The notes under the pieces were generated by a model. That model ran no database searches, was not told the origin of the DNA, and saw nothing but the letters and a program-made list of their open reading frames with translations. From positions 1 through 8,479 of the forward strand of contig WFRQ01000006.1 of NCBI GenBank assembly GCA_015486425.1: a stretch of 8,479 bases of DNA, given 5' to 3'. The translations under genes and the position numbers were made by a program. How positions within the stretch are numbered: the stretch's first letter is position 1; the number at the start of each line of letters is the position of its first letter. Shown one piece after another: positions 1 through 4,513 of this stretch. The DNA is from Deltaproteobacteria bacterium (GTDB taxonomy: Bacteria; Desulfobacterota; Dissulfuribacteria; Dissulfuribacterales; QOAL01).

Positions 1-107
1 CCGTAGCGGTCCATTGCGGCACAGGCAGAGATCAGCTTTTCAAGGTGCTGCTTCAATTCAGTACTGAATTCAGCGGTGTGAAGAATTGTTCCATTGCAGC
101 CTTCCAT
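1..107 (-). CDS. 5' end of an unrecognised gene, cut by the window edge
   Basis: Reading the minus strand from an ATG at 107-105 gives 35 codons with no stop, running off the window. The peptide begins MEGCNGTILHTAEF and continues as a probable amphipathic helix (about residues 16-31) ending ..AAMDRY. A good ribosome binding site, AGGAG (minus strand, 119-115), lies 7 nt before the ATG, which is the main reason to believe the gene. I do not recognise the family, and too little is present to assign a function. The foldback element at 128-307 lies 20 bp upstream of the start, so the transcript probably begins in or beyond that element. The call rests on start context and an open frame only; a chance 35-codon frame remains possible. 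Confidence 0.5.
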   Translation of the reverse strand, partial: MEGCNGTILHTAEFSTELKQHLEKLISACAAMDRY

Positions 108-127
108 TCAATGGCTCCTGTATCTAA

Positions 128-307
128 GGGGCTGTCCAAAAATAACTTGCCGATTTCGCATCTCATCTTCAGGCCATCCTGAGCTGAACTTCAATCACAA
201 AATCCTGAGGCGTAGCCCGGCTACGCCTGCGGTTTTGCCGGGTCAGTTCAACTCAGCCTGACCCAAATCTGAGCGCCCCATCATCCAACTTATTTTTCGA
301 CAGCCCC
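128..307. repeat. 180-bp foldback (MITE-like) inverted-repeat element
   Basis: The two ends are inverted repeats. The 22 bp from 128 and the 22 bp read back from 307 both begin GGGGCTGTC and match at 20 positions. The similarity continues inward with small indels, for example GAGCTGAACT at 181-190 against GAGTTGAACT on the opposite strand of the right arm. The centre is a perfect 19-base palindrome, GGCGTAGCCCGGCTACGCC (209-227). TAA flanks the element directly at 125-127 and 308-310 and could be a target-site duplication. There is no open frame of useful length. This architecture fits a non-autonomous miniature inverted-repeat transposable element or a large extragenic palindrome. The mobilising transposase is not in the window, so mobility is inferred. 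Confidence 0.75.
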
Positions 308-310
308 TAA

Positions 311-612
311 GTGAAAATGAAATTATCTGAACTGATTCAGAAATCAGCTCTGGCCTGTATTCCATGATCGGTTATGCTGCTCAGATGCCATAACAGCATG
401 AAAGTGTAACTGCTCCCCTCCTCAAGGATGAATTCCCATAACGGAAAGTAGCTTTTCACACAACAATTTTTTTCTCGACTGTGTTGGAAACTGTTTATTC
501 GCTGATTTCAGCGTTTCAAGATGATACATGACGTGAAGATTTTTTCAAAATATGTCGATACTGGAAAACAGGAGTCAAAAAATCTTCACTAATGAAAATC
601 GGGTAATATTCG
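311..612. other. Gene-free region upstream of the PAS/HisKA gene
   Basis: About 300 bp without a convincing gene. It contains several small dyads: TCTGAA/TTCAGA (326-331 and 336-341), GTTATG/CATAAC (371-376 and 389-394), and the 14-base palindrome CGCTGATTTCAGCG (500-513), followed by the strong inverted repeat at 533-589. A T-tract lies at about 463-471 but no GC-rich stem precedes it. I could not pick out a convincing sigma-70 promoter. The dyads are compatible with operator sites for the gene starting at 613, or with eroded repeat sequence. Confidence 0.5.
533..589 (+). promoter_or_regulatory. 13-bp perfect inverted repeat before the PAS/HisKA gene
   Basis: GTGAAGATTTTTT (533-545) is the exact reverse complement of AAAAAATCTTCAC (577-589), with a 31-nt spacer. 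In RNA this would form a 13-bp AU-rich stem whose loop holds an AGGAG-like sequence (570-574). The right arm ends 23 nt before the TTG start at 613. It does not look like an intrinsic terminator, because the stem is not GC-rich and no U-run follows. It could be an operator for a dimeric regulator or a leader-RNA structure controlling translation; the sequence alone does not decide. Confidence 0.6.
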
Positions 613-1605
613 TTGTTAGACATCATTCACTTTTTCAAGAGACATGCTGTATCCATTCTTGCGGCTTTTTGTCTGATAATTGTGCTGGCAGGCAGTATTT
701 ATATACTCTGGCAGTCTTATTGCTTTCAGGGGTCGCTGGTCAGCGCTGTTCAGGGTTCCATTCCTCCTTCATCGAACAGGACAGCAGGCGTATTGCTTTC
801 TCCTGAAAACATTCAGAGACTCAAGGAAATTATACGCACAAGCGCATTTCTGATAACTGCGCTTTTTGCCCTGAGTTCGGTTCTGCTCTGGTATGCGGTC
901 CGCAGCAGGGCACGTCTGGAACGTGCAGCTTCCATTCGCAAGAAGAGTCATGACCGTTACCGGTTTCTCACAGAAGGCCCGCCTACAATTGGCATGGTAA
1001 GGTTCAGCCTGGTTGATTTCAGGTTTCTTGACTGCAACAGGGCCGCACTTAACATCACCGGTATGCCAAGGGCCGAGTTTGTTGGTCGGTCAGTTACAGA
1101 TTTTATCGATGCCAGGGATACAGGTTTTGTAACACTGGAACTTCAGGAACTTCGGGCAGGAAGGAACAGTCATTACTTTACCGTGAAGATGCCCCATTAT
1201 CATGGCGGTGTGCGCCATATAGCATGGCACATATCAGTAATCAGGCAGCCGGACGAGGAACCCCAGGCGGTGGCTATTCTTACTGATGTTTCAAGGGAGC
1301 ACGAAGTACAGATTGAGCGCATGGAAAAGGAACGGCTTGCCGGTGTTCTGCAGATGGCAGGCGCAGCAGCTCATGAACTCAATCAGCCAATGCAGGTTGT
1401 TTCCGGACTGCTCTGGATGCTGCTTGAAAAGATGGACAGGCGTGATTCATCCTACAAGATGCTTCAGACCATATACACTGAGGTGGAACGTATGACTGCC
1501 ATCAGCCGCAAGATTTCCGGCATCAGCACTTACGAAGTCAAGGAATATGTGGGGGAGACAAAGATTATTGATATTGACAGGGCCGCTGGCGGAAAGCGAA
1601 GTTAG
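613..1605 (+). CDS. Membrane PAS-HisKA sensor protein lacking an ATPase domain
   Basis: 330 aa. Two predicted membrane helices (about 13-33 and 76-95) flank a periplasmic segment of about 40 residues. A PAS-like domain follows (about 112-228, containing FLDCNRAALNITGMPRAEFVG and ending TDVSREHEVQ), then a HisKA dimerisation domain with H-box AGAAAHELNQPMQ, phospho-acceptor His254. The protein stops at KIIDIDRAAGGKRS, soon after the second HisKA helix. No N, G1, F or G2 box of a HATPase domain is present, so it cannot autophosphorylate alone. From memory, Desulfobacterales proteins with a similar KIIDID tail exist, so this may be a natural end rather than a truncation. The start is TTG with only a weak GGG upstream; an in-frame TAA at 604-606 blocks any longer version, and later starts would cut into the first helix. 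It converges on the methyltransferase gene 7 bp away. Confidence 0.8.
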   Translation: MLDIIHFFKRHAVSILAAFCLIIVLAGSIYILWQSYCFQGSLVSAVQGSIPPSSNRTAGVLLSPENIQRLKEIIRTSAFLITALFALSSVLLWYAVRSRARLERAASIRKKSHDRYRFLTEGPPTIGMVRFSLVDFRFLDCNRAALNITGMPRAEFVGRSVTDFIDARDTGFVTLELQELRAGRNSHYFTVKMPHYHGGVRHIAWHISVIRQPDEEPQAVAILTDVSREHEVQIERMEKERLAGVLQMAGAAAHELNQPMQVVSGLLWMLLEKMDRRDSSYKMLQTIYTEVERMTAISRKISGISTYEVKEYVGETKIIDIDRAAGGKRS

Positions 1606-1612
1606 CCTCAAT

Positions 1613-2779
1613 TCAGGCTTGAAGCGCCCGGTCGGTTCCGTTTGCCCTCTGCACAGCCATGACCCTGAAGCCTCCATTCAAAAAGGTGGTCAGGATTTCA
1701 GTTTTAATACCTGGAAGAGGGTTGTTTCTGCATGACGGCGCAAGGCACGTGATGCCCCATTCATCAAAACCCGTTTGCATGGCGTGTGCAATTTCCCTGT
1801 AAATATCGTGTTTCTGTCTCTGTCTGCCCGGAATGCGCCTGCCGTAGGGAGGATTCGTTACAAGCCAGCCGGCAGGGCCCACAGGGCCTGTGCTGTGCCT
1901 GGTGAAAACTTTGTGTTCAAATCTGATAAAATCTGCAACACCTGCTGCCTCTGCATTGGCTGAAGCGGCCTGAACAGCCCTGGTATCTGCATCCTCTGCG
2001 TATATCCGCGCATGCGGCACGCAGATACCCGCCTTTGCCTGGTCCATAAGCCTGTTCCACAGCACGGCATCAAAATTTTTCCAGTTCATAAAGGCAAATT
2101 TCCTGTCAAGGCCAGGGGGAATGCCGGCAGCAATCATGGCTGCCTCAATGGCAATGGTTCCGGAGCCGCAAAACGGATCTATCAGTGTCTTTTCAACAGT
2201 CCAGCCTGACATCAGCAGCATGACGGCGGCCAGGTTTTCCCTGAGCGGGGCCCGTACCCCTTTTACCCTGTATCCTCTCATGTGAAGCGGTAGCCCGGAG
2301 CTGTCAATGCTTACCGTGCATCTGTCACGCACAAGCCGTGCTGTGACAAGCGGCAGGTTCGGCCTGGAAGACACGCTCTCTGAAAAAGGGCCTGCCCGTT
2401 TTTCAATGCCCTGCATGGCCCTTTCAGCAACTGCTCCTGTGTGGTAGAGCCTTGATTTATGACTTGTGACCCTGATATTGGGCGTCAGCCCCGCCCTGCC
2501 CCCTATGCCGTAGAGTTCCCATGGATATCTCGAAAACCTCTGAGCCACTTTGGAAAGCTCTGTTATTCGAAAATTTCCTACCCTCACCAGGATTCTGTTG
2601 GCGCTTCTGACCCAGAGGTTGGCCATGTAAAGCTCTTCAAGCCCTCCGTTAAAATCCACTCCGCCCTCTGATGCCGTGCAGTCAATTCCAAGGGAACGCA
2701 GTTCCTGTGCAGTGATATGCTCAAGCCCCGGCTGGGAGACTGCAAATATTTTGAATTTCGTAGCGTTTCCTGTGGTCAA
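1613..2779 (-). CDS. THUMP-domain class I SAM-dependent rRNA methyltransferase (RlmL/YpsC type)
   Basis: 388 aa cytoplasmic enzyme predicted to transfer a methyl group from S-adenosylmethionine to guanine N2 of 23S rRNA; in E. coli RlmL makes m2G2445. Domain order is an N-terminal ferredoxin-like/THUMP region (about 8-160, beginning FAVSQPGLEHITAQEL) and then a Rossmann methyltransferase. Family landmarks are RGYR (168-171), APLRENLAAVMLLMSGW (177-193), SAM-binding motif I DPFCGSGTIAIEAA (201-214) and catalytic motif IV NPPYG (309-313). Length matches the standalone YpsC-like form; E. coli RlmL is about 700 aa because it is fused to RlmK, which is absent here. The start is TTG with GAGG (2791-2788) 8 nt upstream. 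The gene runs opposite to both neighbours, so it is a single-gene unit. No key residue appears missing. Confidence 0.93.
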   Translation of the reverse strand: MTTGNATKFKIFAVSQPGLEHITAQELRSLGIDCTASEGGVDFNGGLEELYMANLWVRSANRILVRVGNFRITELSKVAQRFSRYPWELYGIGGRAGLTPNIRVTSHKSRLYHTGAVAERAMQGIEKRAGPFSESVSSRPNLPLVTARLVRDRCTVSIDSSGLPLHMRGYRVKGVRAPLRENLAAVMLLMSGWTVEKTLIDPFCGSGTIAIEAAMIAAGIPPGLDRKFAFMNWKNFDAVLWNRLMDQAKAGICVPHARIYAEDADTRAVQAASANAEAAGVADFIRFEHKVFTRHSTGPVGPAGWLVTNPPYGRRIPGRQRQKHDIYREIAHAMQTGFDEWGITCLAPSCRNNPLPGIKTEILTTFLNGGFRVMAVQRANGTDRALQA

Positions 2780-2824
2780 AAGGTTTTCCTCTTTCGCGGA
2801 TATGCAGCAAATCCGAACAATCTC

Positions 2825-2854
2825 TCAAATTAGGTTTCAATATTTATCATTTAC
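2825..2854 (-). promoter_or_regulatory. Possible sigma-70 promoter for the methyltransferase gene
   Basis: On the minus strand TTGTAA (2854-2849) and TAATTT (2830-2825) are separated by 18 nt. This would place the transcript start near 2818, about 40 nt before the TTG start codon. Each box has mismatches to consensus and the region is AT-rich, so chance matches are likely; this is a candidate only. Confidence 0.3.
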
Positions 2855-2923
2855 AATTTTAAAATTTTCATTCAAACTTCGATAAGCAAGATATGTGGTG
2901 TTTTTTGCTATGTCGTCTGCCCT

Positions 2924-2974
2924 CATGTTGCTGTGTCGCGTGAGTGAGGCATCCTGTACTTGAAAAGTCCAGGC
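2924..2974 (+). repeat. Duplicated leader sequence, copy A (before the porin gene)
   Basis: This 51-base stretch begins CATGTTGCT and ends GAAAAGTCCAGGC. A 50-base stretch at 4455-4504 has the same two ends, with GCATCC and CTGTAC in the same order between them. Copy A ends 53 bp before the porin ATG, and its last six bases form the left arm of a hairpin (CCAGGC-AAAA-GCCTGG). Placement before two consecutive genes suggests a shared regulatory site or leader-RNA element. Confidence 0.55.
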
Positions 2975-3027
2975 AAAAGCCTGGTCTCAGGCCCTGCCCT
3001 ATCATAACGCTGAAAGGTCAATATTTC

Positions 3028-4416
3028 ATGGTCAGAATTTTTAATATTCTGCTGTTGTTATGCCTGTGCACTGTCCTGTTATCTGAATCAGCGTGGTGCG
3101 CTGACTGGCTTACGCTTGTGGGTACAGAACCTCAGGGACGTAACTTTAAATGGTGGGGCATAATTCAGCCGCTTTATATTCATGACTATGGAAAATCGCT
3201 TCGCGGCCTCACAGGAAAGGCCGCACGGAATAATGGTAAACTTGTAGTTAAAAATACAGGCAGCCCGTGGTTTGATGAGCGTGAGGAGTTTTCAATCCAC
3301 AGGCTGAGGCTTGGCATGCGTGGCCGCTTTACCGGCAGGTTGAAAAATTCCTTCACGTCCCGCATGAGCTATTTCTGTATGGTGGAAGCAGGGCAGAACC
3401 CAATGACCTACAGGATATTCGGAGACCGTGACCGTCCAGTGGCGCTTTCCGAGCTGTTTCTCACCTTTACTCATATTCCGTATTTTAAAATACAGACAGG
3501 GCTGTTTAAGAATACCGGCCCTGAGGAGATAATGCAGCCTGCGGGTTTTTTCGGAGATTACATACAGCGTCCCTCGTTTGTAGGCAGAGATTATCTGGAG
3601 GTTTTTTCCAAAGGCGCTCTGATAAGCTCCCCTGCTGCGGGAAAACCTGAAGAGGCTGGTAATCCCCGGAGTACCGGCTATGGCTTCAGCGCCGCAAGGG
3701 ACTGGGGCATTCAGTTTTTTGATACCCTGAAGGCAGGAGAAAAACTGGCTCTTACATGGGCCGTAAAACTGGGCCGCGGAGAATCCATTTCCACTGCAAG
3801 CACATGGAACCATACGCCTGAAGTTTATCTTTATACTGCCGGGGAATACCGGCTGCCTGGAGGCAGGGGGCCGCTTAAAAACGGCATAAAGCTTTACTCA
3901 TGGTTTCAGTGGGGCAGGCGCACATTTGCCTCTGACCCTGAAAAAAGGGGGTTTGATCGTTTCCGTTATGGTGTGGGATTCAAGGCCCTTGCAAGAATTT
4001 TGAGCATAAGACATCGTCTTGCCATGGACTTTATGATGGCAGACGGTATGATATTCATAGGGCTCTCAGGCCGGGTGAAAGGCGGGTCCCTTGTTTACGC
4101 CCCTGATACTGGTAACAGAAACAGGGGATTTACTTTGGATTATGGTATATATATCAGAAAGTGGCAGCTTAATTTCAGATGGCATGTGCATAATGTCCTG
4201 TATCATACCCATGGTCATCGGTGGTCCAGTGTGGACAGGCGTGACATAAATGAATATACCCTGGGATTAAGGTATAATTTTACTGATAGAATCCGGATAA
4301 TGTGTGATTACATGATGCGTGACGTAAAGGCGCCCAACAGTAACAGCAGCAACACTGATATTATTGTGAACAGTGTGGGCAACAGGCTTGCCCTTGAATT
4401 TACCTGGATTTTCTGA
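3028..4416 (+). CDS. Outer-membrane beta-barrel porin
   Basis: 462 aa from the ATG at 3028. A Sec signal peptide covers about residues 1-25 (MVRIFNILLLLCLCTVLL..SAWCA), with no lipobox. The mature part is rich in alternating aromatic and polar strands and ends LALEFTWIF; a terminal Phe is the usual outer-membrane insertion signal. The start at 3028 is preferred because it begins the signal peptide and has GAAAGG (3012-3017) upstream; the longer GTG frame from 2944 would put a polar segment before it. Features such as WWGIIQPLY near the mature N-terminus, FSIHRLRLGMRGRF and ARDWGIQFFD recall phosphate-selective (OprP/O) porins and the ExtI-type porins of selenite/tellurite operons, but this is from memory and the substrate is unknown. 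His386, 388, 393, 395 and 397 form a cluster near the C-terminus. The hybrid kinase gene follows 97 bp downstream on the same strand. Confidence 0.85.
   Translation: MVRIFNILLLLCLCTVLLSESAWCADWLTLVGTEPQGRNFKWWGIIQPLYIHDYGKSLRGLTGKAARNNGKLVVKNTGSPWFDEREEFSIHRLRLGMRGRFTGRLKNSFTSRMSYFCMVEAGQNPMTYRIFGDRDRPVALSELFLTFTHIPYFKIQTGLFKNTGPEEIMQPAGFFGDYIQRPSFVGRDYLEVFSKGALISSPAAGKPEEAGNPRSTGYGFSAARDWGIQFFDTLKAGEKLALTWAVKLGRGESISTASTWNHTPEVYLYTAGEYRLPGGRGPLKNGIKLYSWFQWGRRTFASDPEKRGFDRFRYGVGFKALARILSIRHRLAMDFMMADGMIFIGLSGRVKGGSLVYAPDTGNRNRGFTLDYGIYIRKWQLNFRWHVHNVLYHTHGHRWSSVDRRDINEYTLGLRYNFTDRIRIMCDYMMRDVKAPNSNSSNTDIIVNSVGNRLALEFTWIF
4183..4218 (+). other. Histidine cluster in the porin
   Basis: The segment HVHNVLYHTHGH (residues 386-397 of the porin) has five histidines in twelve residues, within the last quarter of the barrel. 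It may be a loop or strand able to bind metal ions, but barrel topology cannot be assigned from sequence alone. Confidence 0.5.
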
Positions 4417-4454
4417 GTATTGCCCAATGTTATCAGATTCGCGCACAAATTTTT

Positions 4455-4504
4455 CATGTTGCTCTGACACTGACGCATCCCCTTTCTGTACGAAAAGTCC
4501 AGGC
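4455..4504 (+). repeat. Duplicated leader sequence, copy B (before the hybrid kinase gene)
   Basis: This is the second copy of the sequence at 2924-2974, sharing CATGTTGCT at the left end, GCATCC and CTGTAC inside, and an exact GAAAAGTCCAGGC at the right end (4492-4504). It fills about half of the 97-bp gap between the porin stop and the kinase ATG at 4514. Its AGGCGG-like end (4501-4506) could also act as the kinase ribosome binding site, unlike copy A, which lies too far from the porin start. Short indels separate the copies, so they are diverged rather than recent. Confidence 0.55.
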
Positions 4505-4513
4505 GGCAGCTCA

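Larger units (their letters stand above)
2780..3027. other. Divergent AT-rich intergenic region
   Basis: This 248-bp region separates the minus-strand methyltransferase from the plus-strand porin and must hold promoters for both. The stretch at about 2815-2880 is strongly AT-rich and includes the 12-base palindrome AATTTTAAAATT (2853-2864). The right half carries the first copy of the duplicated leader (2924-2974) and a small hairpin, CCAGGC-AAAA-GCCTGG (2969-2984). No RNA gene is recognisable. Confidence 0.6.

Noticed and set aside
552..806. 84-codon plus-strand frame overlapping the start of the PAS/HisKA gene
   Set aside because: It starts inside the loop of the 533-589 inverted repeat and lies mostly in another frame of the sensor gene, whose membrane helix and PAS sequence are convincing. 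The peptide is cysteine-rich and unlike a real protein.
1603..1616. Terminator between the convergent genes at 1605 and 1613
   Set aside because: The gap is 7 bp and I see no stem followed by a T-run on either strand there.
2944..3027. Longer start (GTG at 2944) for the porin
   Set aside because: It would put 28 polar residues before an otherwise normal signal peptide, and it overlaps the repeated leader, which is better explained as non-coding.
4373..4513. Longer start (GTG at 4373) for the hybrid kinase
   Set aside because: It overlaps the porin C-terminus and the leader repeat, and the extra 47 residues have no recognisable character.
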